Source: Plotosus lineatus
Lineage: Eukaryota > Chordata > Actinopteri > Siluriformes > Plotosidae
Length of the DNA stretch: 64,000 nt
Assembly (NCBI GenBank): GCA_024760905.1
Contig: CM045729.1
Span: 63,033,580 to 63,097,579, forward strand
Reading direction: 5' to 3'
Below the pieces are notes generated by a model that did not search any database, had not been told where the DNA came from, and saw only the letters and a list, made by a program, of their open reading frames with translations. Shown here piece after piece: positions 54,450 through 64,000 of this stretch (positions are counted from its first letter, which is position 1; each line of letters starts with the position of its first letter). A program made the translations under genes and the position numbers.

Positions 54450-54682
54450 ACTCATTCATTCATTGGTTTGTTCTCTGAACCGCTTAATAATAATTAGGGT
54501 TGCGGGGAAGGATGGTGGCCATTTCACCAGACTCTGGGCGAGGGCTGGGTACATCCTGGACAGCTCGCCAGACCATCACAGGGCAGAAACACGTAGACAC
54601 CGATGCAGCCTACTTTAGGTGAAAGTCAGCAATGGTTCTTTTACATCCCTCTCACCATAGATAGAGAGAGACATGGACTGGC
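54450..54682 (-). mobile_element. SINE-B, 5' truncated
   Basis: Tail complement AATAATTAGGGTTGCGGGG at left; stops in the body. Confidence 0.8.
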
Positions 54683-54701
54683 CAAATTATATATCGAAAT
54701 G

Positions 54702-55025
54702 TAATGTGGCACAGTGGTGTACTGGTTAGCATGTCTTGGGTTCAAATCCCAAGTTCAGCCAAAGCATTTCTAAGCAGAATGTACATGTTCTCCATGTGCT
54801 TGTGTTTCCATCAGGTACTCTGGTTTCCTCCCACAGTCCAAAGACATGCACATTAGGCTAATTGGTTATTACAAGTTGCCCCTAGATATGAGTATGAATG
54901 GTTATGTGCGTATGTTGGCCCAACAATGGTCTGGAGAGCTGTTCAGGATGTACCCTGCTTTCGTCCAGTGTTGGCTGAGATAGACTTAACCTCCTCCTGA
55001 CTCTAACGGGATTAAGCAGTTTGGC
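54702..55025 (+). mobile_element. SINE-A, near full length
   Basis: Head with a small deletion (GTGGTGTACTGGTTAGC); tail AACGGGATTAAGCAG. Confidence 0.82.
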
Positions 55026-55046
55026 AGATGTGTGAGAGTGATGTTC

Positions 55047-55333
55047 TTTACACCCAAGCCAAGTGTCTCATCAGGCCGGTGCTTATTTCCGGTTTCTGTA
55101 GCATGAAGCAATCAGGAGTTCAACTCCTCCTGGATGGGACGCTAGTCCATCACAGGTTACCTTCCCAGTATATTTTTATTGGTACCCATTTATACTGCTG
55201 GGTGAACAGAGGCACACTTGTGGTGAAGACCTTGCCCAGGGGTCTTAGCACAGTGGGGGTCCAACTGGGATTTGAACACACAACCTCCTGATCATGAGCG
55301 CAGCACCCTAACCACTACGCCACCGGCCCCACA
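55047..55333 (-). mobile_element. SINE-C, near full length
   Basis: Left TTTACACCCAAGCC; right head complement CTACGCCACCGGCCC. Confidence 0.87.
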
Positions 55334-56116
55334 TCAGCAATCAATAGTTGGCAGAATAACCTCTTTCGCATTGCTCTAGGTTGACTTTATGCCAAACTTG
55401 GAGCTAAAATTCAATCAGCTCAGTTTTGTTTGATGGTTTTTTAATGTTTTTCCATCCACATATATGTATAATGAATAATGATGACATGTTAAAACTGCCA
55501 TACAGAGCAACCCAAATAAAACTCTCCCACATTTCAAAGATAAACAAAAAAGCGAAAGATGATGAAATTGTTATTTGCATACATGAAACTTCATTTAATA
55601 CAGTTTTTTATTCATCATTATTTGGACCTATGAAACTTAGTCAAACAGGAGTGGTGCTATGGTCTGGTGATCGCCCAGCCCCAACTTGAACACCTTAAGC
55701 TTGAAGAACTTCATGTGTGGTTTCAGTACGGTGGAGTTACAGCATGCACTCCTCAAAGATGGAAATATTTCTGGATCAGGAGATCTCATCTGCTTGGTGA
55801 TATAAGGTGACTGACCCAGTCCAATGACTTCATGCTTTGATTTTTTTTTTTTTTTCTATGGGGATACCTTAAATCACAAGTGTATACTCAATGATCCCAA
55901 ACTCTTAAAGCTTTAAGGTTGTTATCCAGCAGGAGATAGCCACTGTTCTACACAATATAACTCATCAAGCCAGAGCAGTCTTTAGAATTCTCCTCCAATG
56001 TCTGTACAGACTATGACTTTTAAAGTGTGATGTATAAAAAAAAACCTAATAGATTCATGTGTGCAAATAATAATTTGATTACCTTGAACAATTTATTTTC
56101 ATTTAGCATTGAAATG
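55334..56116. other. Intergenic, unique
   Basis: Nothing recognisable; short open frames only. Confidence 0.4.
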
Positions 56117-56422
56117 TGGGGCCGGTGGTGCAGTGGTTAGGGTGCTATAATCATGATCAGGAGGTTGTGCGTTCAAATCCCAGTTAGACTCCCACTGTGC
56201 TAAGACCCCTGGGCAAGGTTTTAACCACAAGTGTGCTTCTGTTCACCCAGTGGTATAAATGGGTACCAATAAAATATACTGGGAAGGTAACCTGTGATGG
56301 ACTAGTGTCCCATCCAGGAGGAGTTGAACTCCTGGTCGCTTCATGCTATGGAAACCGGGGATAAGTACCGGTCCGATGAGCCAGTAGGCTCGGGTGTAAA
56401 AAGCCCAATGGACTTTACCTTT
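56117..56422 (+). mobile_element. SINE-C, full length
   Basis: Head GGGGCCGGTGGTGCAGTGG to GGGTGTAAAAAGCCC. Confidence 0.88.
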
Positions 56423-56805
56423 TTACTTACCATTGACATGTAGCAGGATTTATTGGATCAAACTGTACACTGCTACTACACGTGTAACTGGTTCTGGTTT
56501 TAGTGAAAATGTAAGTCAAACGGGTGACACTGAAAAATCAGATAGGAAAGCATAAACAGGCATTGATCAGTGACATCATAAACAGCCGGTTTTCCGGTTG
56601 ACAAAATAGAAAAGAATCACATTGATCAGTGATGTCACAAATAGGAGGTCAAGCGAGCCAGATTCTTCTCAATTATTTTCTGTCACCCTCCCCCCAGGAA
56701 GAGAAAAACATTTCGTGCCACCCACTATAAATAGTGTCATTTGTCTATAAAATTGTAATCCTCTGCATAACACTGTATCCTCATTAACATAGAATACAAA
56801 AAAGT

Positions 56806-56874
56806 CTTCTTCTTCTCCTTCTTTTTCTTCTTCTTTTTGTTTCGGCTTTTCCCTTTTTCAGGGGTTGCCACAGC
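56806..56874 (-). mobile_element. Minimal RTE-tail insertion (69 bp)
   Basis: Only the CTTCTT tail and TTTCGGCTTTTCCC..GGGGTTGCCACAGC end, flanked by AGAATACAAAAAA-type duplications on both sides. An extreme 5' truncation. Confidence 0.85.
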
Positions 56875-57917
56875 AGAATACAAAAAAAGTAAGAAATATA
56901 AATCAACTTCCAACAAATAATAACTTTATTAACAATTTTTTAGTCTTTAAACAAAAAGATTTAAAGTGCATCAATTTGCCTGAAATAAAAAAAAAAACAT
57001 ATCCTTATTTAAACTGGAAACATTTTTGACCAACAATTTGAACCGTTCCACACTGAAAAATAAAATGAAATAAAATCAATAAATAATACAGTAATAAATT
57101 CAAAGTGATCAGTAACATTAACTCAGGAGCACAATACTATATATATAAAACACTTTAACCTACAAAACAATAAAACAATAAATAAAACTTTTTTTTTTTT
57201 TTGTCAAAATGATTAAGTCCAGATTAATGGCTACAATGAGCACGTTTCGCAGTGCACAGCTTTTCGAAGCCGGGTTTAAATCACGATACTGAACTCTCAG
57301 CTCCTGCTCAATGCTGAACTGGGACCTGCACTTATTTTCACAGCACTGACGTCATCCAGCACGACACAGAGCGTGTCTGCTGCAAGTCGGATCAGTTCCT
57401 CTGCTGTGCTGTGGGGTTTCCTGCACTGAGCAGTTTGGTACTCTGATGCTAACAGAGCTCGCTGGTTTGCTGGTTTGCATTCACAAAGCGGGATGGTTGT
57501 TGGCAATATTCGGAATGTTTTCGCTGAAAAAACTCAAGCAGCTTATCAGCGTGATCGGGGTGTGATGTTTTTAAGTGACGCCTTAATTTATTTGGCTTCA
57601 TGCTGTCCGCTGCCAATGTTTTCAGACACAGTAAACAGCGGTTTTTCCTCATTTCTCACCATAGTCACAGTGAAGCCGAGTGCTTTCATCATACTGTACT
57701 TCCTCGACTTAGCTTTTGGGAGACTTTTGTTTCTTTCACTGTCTCTATCTCTCTCCACCTCTCTTTTTGTCCCTGTTAAAAAAAACAATTCATGGTGGAT
57801 TTATTAACTTCACTTCATATTTTACCATTGAGCTAATTCTCTCTGGGCACACGGACAGTGTGGGAGCCACTGCCACCTACTGTAGTGAATGTACAATTAC
57901 ACTTTATTCTAGTACAT

Positions 57918-58632
57918 CAGGAGTCTCCAGACTTTTTATTCCTGCGGGAGACATAACTTTTCCCTTCTCTGATGGGGGGCCGAGGTCAGTTTGTAACAGA
58001 AAAAGTGTGACAATCACAGGGCTGCCTAAATGTAAACATTTATTGTTTTCCAGTAAGGCACGCGTAACCAAATATTAGTAACCCTTTCCGGGACCTTCAC
58101 AGAAAAAAGTCAGGAAATTAATAAAAGAAACGCTGCTTGCTATCAGTTGAGCAACCCGGAAGCTGCCTGAACAGACAACTGGTTCAGCCGAGCCTGGCGT
58201 ACCTACTCGCATTTGGTCTGGCAAGCGGTCATACTCATCTTTGTAACGGGATTCAGAGTGTCGGCGCAGATTGTATTCTTTGAATACCGCCACTGCCTCT
58301 TGACAGATGATACAAACAACCTTTTCTTTGCATTGAACAAAAAATCGTTTGTCTACTGCAGGTTAAATACCCTGCATTCTGAATCAATTTTTCTCTTCCA
58401 TAACCTTTTCACCATTATTCAATTCTATTTGACATGGAAGAGCCTAGGATTTTTGATCGGGGGGATCAGATAGCGGCACAGACGGCAGAAGGGTGAAATA
58501 GAATGTCATGTTCTAGGTGTGTATTAGTCTTGATCGTGTGGCCAGACTAAAAAAAATAATCATCATCCGCCTCTGGTATTGTTCAGGGGGCCAGGCCAAA
58601 TGTGGAGGCGGGCCGTAGTTTGGGGACCACTG
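57918..58632 (-). mobile_element. hAT element nested in hAT
   Basis: Ends CAGGAGTCTCCAGAC and GTTTGGGGACCACTG; duplications TAGTACAT / TAGTACGG. A minus-strand frame includes AVAVFKEYNLRRHSESRYKD, a BED-like zinc finger of the EPM2AIP1/GTF2IRD2-related hAT branch, different from its host's. Confidence 0.82.
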
Positions 58633-58702
58633 TAGTACGGCAAAAAAGCATGTGTGTGTGTCCCCTGGCATCGTACCGCGCCCCACTATTTGTGAACCAC
58701 TG

Positions 58703-59434
58703 GTCTAGCAAAACAGACCGAAGGAATCATTATTGTGCTTGGGCAATGTGTTAATTAATAAAAGTTATTCTTTGCTATTTTAAATTATTATATTATTTAC
58801 ATTATTGGTACAGTCTCAAACAGACAGCCAAAAATATGCCTCAAAAGCTGTCAGAGCCTTCTGAGCATGATTGATTATGTAACGAACATTTCTTAACAGG
58901 TAGCCAAGTGAAAAAAAAATTCATACCGATTACTCAATTTATTTTCCAGTCAATTTGTCAGGGTTTTTTTTTTTTGGCAAACCAGGTACTGTTGTGAGAT
59001 ATTGCAGGCAGTGATTTTGACCTGTTGGGATTTCAAAAAGTATTTTTTGGGACCTGTCTCTGTCTATTTGTCTATCTGACCCTTTTTCCATCTCCCACAA
59101 TGATCTGCCAATGTTTCACATGACCAACACACTGTGTGACATCATAATATACTGTTATATTTTCCGTCTGTGAGAATGTAGACGTTAGTGGGCATAGTGT
59201 CACTGTAACTTTTTCACTCGTCACAAAACCCCTGCATTCAGTACAGGTGATTATTTATTTCCTGTTTGATTCAGCTGCGCTTGTCTTCTTGTCTTTGGCG
59301 CTTGCAGAGAGAAAATTTCAAGAGATAGATTTCACTGGCTCTCCTAAAGAACTGATGACCAGCAGAAGTTACTTTAAACTAAACACATGTAGAGAAGAGG
59401 AAATATTAGAAATTAATTTAAAAAGTTTTAGTAC
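58703..59434. other. Intergenic, unique
   Basis: No gene or repeat end recognised. Confidence 0.4.
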
Positions 59435-59793
59435 GGGGGTCGTGGTGGAACAGTGGCCTTGTGGTTAGCATGTCCGCCTCACAGCAACAATGCCTGGGTT
59501 TGATTCCCATCTTGGGGATTTCTGTGTGGAGTTTGCATCTTCTCCCTGTGCTCACGTTGGTTTCCTCTGGATACTCCGGTTTCCTCCCACTGTCTAAAAA
59601 CATGCACAATACACTGATTGGCTGTTTCAAATTGTCCCTAGGTGGGAGTCTAAAAGGTTGTATGAGTGTTAGCACTGCAATGACCTGGGGAGCTGTCCAG
59701 GGTGTACTCTGCCCTCACTTAGAGTTGGCTAAAATGGGCTCCAACCTCCCCCTAACTCGAATTGGGATTAATTAGCTCAGAAAATGAATGGAT
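59435..59793 (+). mobile_element. SINE-A with extended head
   Basis: Head has an extra segment (GTGGAACAGTGGCCTTGTGG) before GTTAGCATGTCCGCC; tail AAAATGAATGGATGA. Confidence 0.82.
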
Positions 59794-59811
59794 GAAGTTT
59801 AGCATGCAGCT

Positions 59812-59958
59812 TCTTCTTCTTTTCCTTTTGGCTTTTCCCTTCAGGGGTCGCCACAGCGAATCATCTGCCTCCATCTCACCCTATCCTTTGCATCTTCTCT
59901 TACACCAATGACCTTCATGTCCTCCTTCACCACATCCATGAATCGTCTACTGCCCAGT
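59812..59958 (-). mobile_element. RTE LINE 3' end, strongly truncated
   Basis: CTTCTTCTTTTCC, GGGGTCGCCACAGCG and the last codons of the RTE frame in reverse. Confidence 0.85.
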
Positions 59959-60296
59959 ATATGACTCTGTATAGAACTTGACACAATAAAATATAATTTG
60001 AGGTACTTCAGAAACTGTTCATTAAATCTAAAACAAATTGTTTTATATTATTATTGTAGGATGTCACATATGTCACACACAATGGGAGTAGTCCTTAGGA
60101 AAGGTCTAGTGGCTGCACCAAATACCCTCTCTCTCTTTTCCTCATCATCAATGTTTCGCATAACCTGCACACTTTAACCCCACAGAGAGGGGTGGCAGCG
60201 ATAACAAATATACTGTACAGTATTTATGTCCAAAACCTGTAGGTTTTCAGCAACCAGTCAGTAGTGTGTGAAGTCCAGAGTAGTTTATCACTCATC

Positions 60297-60606
60297 ATCC
60301 GCTTATTTCATGAGTTGCTTAATTCTATTAGGGTTGCAGGAAGGTTGGAGACTACCTCAGCTGACACTGGGTGGAGGTGGAGTATACTCTGAAAAGCTCA
60401 CCATACCATCGCAGGGCCAATACACCCACAATGATTTACATTTACTCCATGGTGCAATTTGGAATAGCCAGTAACCTACTGTGCGTGTCTTGACACTGTT
60501 ATTATAGGAAATGGGGGTAGAGGGAGGAAGCCCACGCAAACACAGGGAGACAGGACCTTCTTGGCAGTGAAGACGACGTGGTAACCACTACGCCACCATG
60601 CCACCC
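60297..60606 (-). mobile_element. SINE-A, near full length
   Basis: Tail complement at left; head complement GTGGTAACCACTACGCCACC at right. Confidence 0.83.
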
Positions 60607-60883
60607 TGAGTTTATCAGATAGTTGTAAATATATAGAAAGTTCACATTCTTCCTCTTTTTCATTTTGTTAATCCCAAGGTTTTAATCCATAATGCTGTGT
60701 GATTCAAGAAGATTCTCTCTGCCAACAAACAGTTTATTATATCTTCTTCACAAAGCAACTTTTTCATGTCCGTAATTTGTTTTTCAATGGAGTTTGTCAC
60801 TCTGTTTCTTTGCCTTCTTTTATGCCTTTTGCCAACTAGCAACTGTGCATATACAGAAAATGTCATCAAAAACAAAAATATTC

Positions 60884-61222
60884 TTCTTTTCCTTTCGGCT
60901 GTTTCCCTTTTTCTGGGGTCACCACAACGAATCATCTGATTCGCATGCTTGATTTGGCATAGGTTTTTATGTTGGATGCCCTTCCTGACACAACCCTTTA
61001 GCAAGGGGCAGAAACACGCTGACGGCTATGCAGCTACTCTTTATGAAAGTCAGCAATGGTTCTTTTACATGAACCTCTCACCATAGACAGTGAGAGACTT
61101 GGCAGGCCTTCCATAACCCAGTTAGCTGCACGGGGAAGTGACAACCTTGTGGAGAGTGGGACTTGAACTCCCAACCTTAGGATCAGTGATCCAGTGCCCT
61201 TTACCACCACTTCCCAAAAAAG
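60884..61222 (-). mobile_element. SINE-B with RTE tail, full length
   Basis: Exact duplications CAAAAATATTC at 60873-60883 and 61223-61233. Confidence 0.92.
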
Positions 61223-61371
61223 CAAAAATATTCGATGGTTGTAAATTCAGCAGTTAAGCCTAATCAATGCCAATTGGGAATAAATTAAATAATAAGACAT
61301 TTTTTCAGTCGATTTTTTTGCAAACTGGCAAAAAACTGGTATCCTAATTAAAAAAACAAACAAAAAAACAT

Positions 61372-61712
61372 TCATTCATTTTCCGTATTGCTTAATCCTA
61401 TTTAGGGTCACGGGGAGGCTGGCACCCATCTCAGCCGACTCTGGGCAAGGGTAGAGTACATCCTGGCAGAGATGCATTGCCAGGCCATCGCAGGGTGGAA
61501 ACACGCTGGCGGATATGCAGCTGCTCTTGAGGAAAGTCTGCAATGGTTCTTTTTACCTGCCTCACACCTTAGACAGCGAGAGACATGGCCGGCCTTTGAT
61601 TACTCAGCTACACTGGGGTGGGTGGGCGTAGTGGTGACCCGTTGAGTGGGACTTGAACCCCAAACCTTCGGATCAGTGATCCAGCATCTTCAACACCAGC
61701 TCACCACAGCCC
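61372..61712 (-). mobile_element. SINE-B, near full length
   Basis: Left CATTCATTTTCCG tail, diverged head at right. Confidence 0.82.
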
Positions 61713-62220
61713 AGCTAAAACAATGTACATTCGACAAAATCAATACAGATCCTTGCATTAAATGTGTGAGATTTAATATTGCACTCCGTATTTATGATTA
61801 TAATGTAATTTTATAAAATATATCTTCCTTTTTTTAGACATTTAATTTAAATAGTAGCGTAGCTGCCGGCACACGGAAACGTGCGAGAAATGGAAATTTA
61901 CTGTATGTAACAGTTAGTGTGAACAGAATACTGCTGTGCTGTCCACACACTGAATGAAGCTCTGTTCTCCTGCTCACAACATCTGTACTCGATTACTTTC
62001 CCCTACTCGCATACGCAGTCACTTGTTTAAAGTAGCCGATTATTAGCTTTAATTTTAAACTAAGAGAAACAACAAAAACGCTGTATATGCACATTTTTTA
62101 TGGATCTGCCATAAATACTACATAAGATGGTGCACGTCTTGGATAAATATTGCTGTTACTGCGGCAGGCATAATCAGTCGATACCTGATCTCATCGCTTG
62201 TCTTGAGTACGGCTGCACTT
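61713..62220. other. Upstream of uxs1, unique
   Basis: No repeats; AT-rich at first, becoming GC-richer toward the promoter. Confidence 0.4.
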
Positions 62221-62862
62221 ATAAGAGCAAGAGCGTTGTGTTTGCGCTCTTATTTCGGTTATTAATGTCGGAAGATGGCGAAGAAGTAGGACACGGCAGT
62301 AGGTCGGTTCAAGGAATCGGTGTCTACCTCACAGAGTGAAAGAGACAGCTCGTACGCAGCAGCGAGTGAAATGTCTTCGTTGAAGTCACGCGCAGTAGCC
62401 TAGCTAGCTCTCTGTATTCCTCACTAGCCAGCGAAGATATAAGGAAGTTTTTTTTTGCACGTTTGAGGGGAAAAATGCACATTTTTTTGTTGTACGGGTA
62501 ACTGGGACGAAAACACAAAATACCGTGAGTGGTTAAACTGTTCGTTTACCAGATAAATGTGTGTTTGTGACTATTATTGTCTGTTATTAGCGACAAGCTA
62601 ACCAGTCAGTGGAAGCTAGCAGAGTAGAAGCGCGAGCTGTGCTTGTACATGCAGTACTGTATTGGACTTGTGTAGTCACCAGTGTTATGAATCGTGATCT
62701 TTTTTTCCACTTTTCTTAAAGAGAAACAGCACAAGTCAGTGAGTTATAGAGTTTAAAGTGAGAGCCGTGTGCTGGAGTGTTTGTCCCTGACGACGGAATG
62801 ATGCAGGGGCTGTGAGGGAGCTCCACTTGCCGGCTCGAGTGCTCATGTGCTGGATGTAGACG
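62221..62862 (+). promoter_or_regulatory. uxs1: uxs1 promoter / 5' UTR region
   Basis: GC- and CpG-richer than the flanking introns and free of repeats. Contains AAGATGGCG at 62272-62280, the YY1-type motif common at start sites of housekeeping genes. No TATA box stands out. The exact start site is not visible. Confidence 0.45.
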
Positions 62863-62947
62863 ATGCGGTTGTCCTGGCTCATTACTGTCATTAACCGAAG
62901 AATTATGAAACTGCTCGTCGCTCTTGGACTCATCGCATACATTGCCT
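62863..62947 (+). CDS. uxs1: UDP-glucuronate decarboxylase 1, first coding exon (partial gene)
   Basis: UXS1 makes UDP-xylose from UDP-glucuronate in the Golgi/ER, feeding proteoglycan linker synthesis. Here only the cytosolic tail and first part of the type II membrane anchor are seen: from the ATG at 62863 the frame reads WLITVINRRIMKLLVALG and ends ATTGCCT|GTGAGT with one base carried into the next exon. This matches the vertebrate UXS1 N-terminus (VNRRRMKLL-type, then anchor) including the position of the splice after the first base of a serine codon. An in-frame TAG lies just upstream of the ATG. The NAD-binding and catalytic parts lie beyond 64000. Linkage to st6gal2 supports the call. 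Confidence 0.85.
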
Positions 62948-63860
62948 GTGAGTGAACTCTACATGCTTGACATGATTTACTCTTTTTTTTTTTTTTTTAC
63001 GAGTCCGTCGACCCAACTTGATGCTAATGAGTAATTCCCACAGGTTTCATCCTTTATTCTCTCTTTCTTTAATGGAATAATTGATTAAAGTGTGTGTTAC
63101 GTCACAGCGCGCCTCAAACCAAGTACAATATCAACAAGTGGTTTATCCAAGCATTTATTTGTGTGAATACTAGAGCCGGGTATTGCCTAGATTTTATGTA
63201 TTGAGATATATTGCGATTTCTAGCGTGTATTGTTGTTTATAGTCATTAAAATAAAAAAAAACTATAAGCATCAGAAAAAATCTACTTATGAAAATTTAAT
63301 GTTTTTAACTTTGGCACAAACATTAATACTGAAATAGAACTGTATATTGAAAATGATAAGCTATTTAAACATTAAATAAACAGAACAAACATTAATGGCA
63401 CATCTAGTGCTTTTATTAGCATGTTGTGAACCCTTAATTATTAATGCATGCATATTGAATTTTTAAGGCGGGATTAAAGGTGGAGCATCATTCGCGCATG
63501 CGCAGAACTGTATCATTCACGTCAAGACCTTATCAGACCTGTGACCCTCTGAGCAGTAGATTGATCTATTTATATATAAAACAATAACATATATATATAT
63601 CATAGCGATGCCCATAGGCCTGCTGGACACGTGCCGCACGTGCAACACTTAGTGAGAATGACTGCTCAAGAGAGCCTGTCAAACTTTAGAACTTTACAAT
63701 AATAACATGCAATATAGTTTATCATATAAAGCACATTATCATTATGCTGTAGAGAAGTGAAATGTAATTTACTGGAATCTGGAACTGATTTGGAGCATGT
63801 TGAGCCTGAGACTGAGTCCACAAGTTATGTGACATCATTTTTCAGAGACATTTGATATTA
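62948..63860 (+). other. uxs1: Start of uxs1 intron 1
   Basis: Opens with GTGAGT. Unique sequence with the NRF1-type site; no further exon in the window. Confidence 0.5.
63493..63504. promoter_or_regulatory. NRF1-type palindrome in uxs1 intron 1
   Basis: CGCGCATGCGCA is a full match to the NRF1 binding consensus, about 550 bases inside intron 1. Normally such sites lie near start sites, so an alternative promoter or enhancer is possible. Confidence 0.3.
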
Positions 63861-64000
63861 CAGACCCGGACTTACGTTTCTAATTGGTTCCGGACAGTAA
63901 GTTGTTACAATGACGTGTGACGTATGACGCTCATACTGTACTATACATCCATAAATACCATTACCGTATCTCATAAAACACCCCTAAATCAATTATTTAT
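63861..64000. mobile_element. Tigger-like MITE, cut by window edge
   Basis: CAGACCCGGACTTACG after TA, then the subterminal sequence shared with 19860 (CGTATCTCATAAAACACCCC). Confidence 0.75.

Larger units (their letters stand above)
56659..58702 (-). mobile_element. hAT element with transposase remnant and nested insertions
   Basis: Same family as 31179 (TTCTCAATTATTTTCTGT end; right end CACTATTTGTGAACCACTG). Minus-strand frame 57652-57449 encodes a BED-type finger: CLLCLKTLAADSMKPNKLRR, HLKTSHPDH, FFQRKHSEY, then YQTAQCRKPHSTAEELIRLA. The rest of the transposase is gone. It contains a 69-base RTE-tail stub and a second hAT. Confidence 0.85.

Noticed and set aside
49053..54682. Regular repeats that might suggest an array of the CRISPR type
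   Set aside because: Units are SINEs and microsatellites of unequal spacing in a vertebrate genome; no short repeat/spacer pattern or cas gene.

Overview
This is vertebrate, almost certainly ray-finned (teleost-type) fish, nuclear DNA. The genes are split by GT-AG introns up to 13 kb. The introns are packed with fish-type SINEs, RTE LINEs, hAT, Tc1 and Tigger/pogo elements and long microsatellites. I see no bacterial, viral or organellar gene organisation. The species cannot be fixed from the sequence alone.

Three host genes can be supported. (1) st6gal2 (beta-galactoside alpha-2,6-sialyltransferase 2), plus strand, is complete for coding sequence in five coding exons between 5309 and 35539 and encodes 487 residues. 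(2) A TMT-type (teleost multiple tissue / encephalopsin-like) opsin, minus strand, has three coding exons between 52372 and 42488. These cover all seven helices, the retinal-binding lysine and NPxxY. The last exon, carrying the cytoplasmic tail, was not located. (3) The first coding exon of uxs1 (UDP-glucuronate decarboxylase 1), plus strand, lies at 62863-62947; the rest of the gene is beyond the window. From memory, ST6GAL2 and UXS1 are neighbours in the same order and orientation in human, so this is a conserved linkage with the opsin between them. The two enzyme genes act in glycan synthesis in the Golgi; the opsin is a light receptor and unrelated to them.

Layout. 1-5258: upstream or 5' intronic sequence of st6gal2, with a Tigger MITE, a rearranged Gypsy pol fragment and SINEs. 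5309-35539: st6gal2, whose introns hold a 0.5 kb GT array, an RTE LINE stump, a second LINE, a triple nest (SINE in hAT in RTE) and several MITEs. 35540-42487: st6gal2 3' UTR and the convergent opsin 3' side, with a palindromic MITE and Tigger MITEs. 42488-52372: opsin, with a decayed Tc1 transposon and many SINEs in intron 1. 52550-54010: a tandem array of SINE/GT units just upstream of the opsin start. 54450-61712: SINEs and a hAT nested in a hAT. 61713-64000: GC-richer uxs1 promoter, exon 1 and start of intron 1.

Three tRNA-derived SINE families recur and are named here for brevity. SINE-A is DANA/mermaid-like (head resembling GGTGGTGCAGTGGTTAGC). SINE-B has head GTGGTCTAGTGGTATA and comes in two tail versions. 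SINE-C has head GGTGGTGTAGTGGTTAGGGT and a body mentioning neither tail. I found no wholly new gene system. The most unusual content is the layered transposon architecture, dated by target-site duplications (TSDs), and how close it comes to the opsin exons and promoter.
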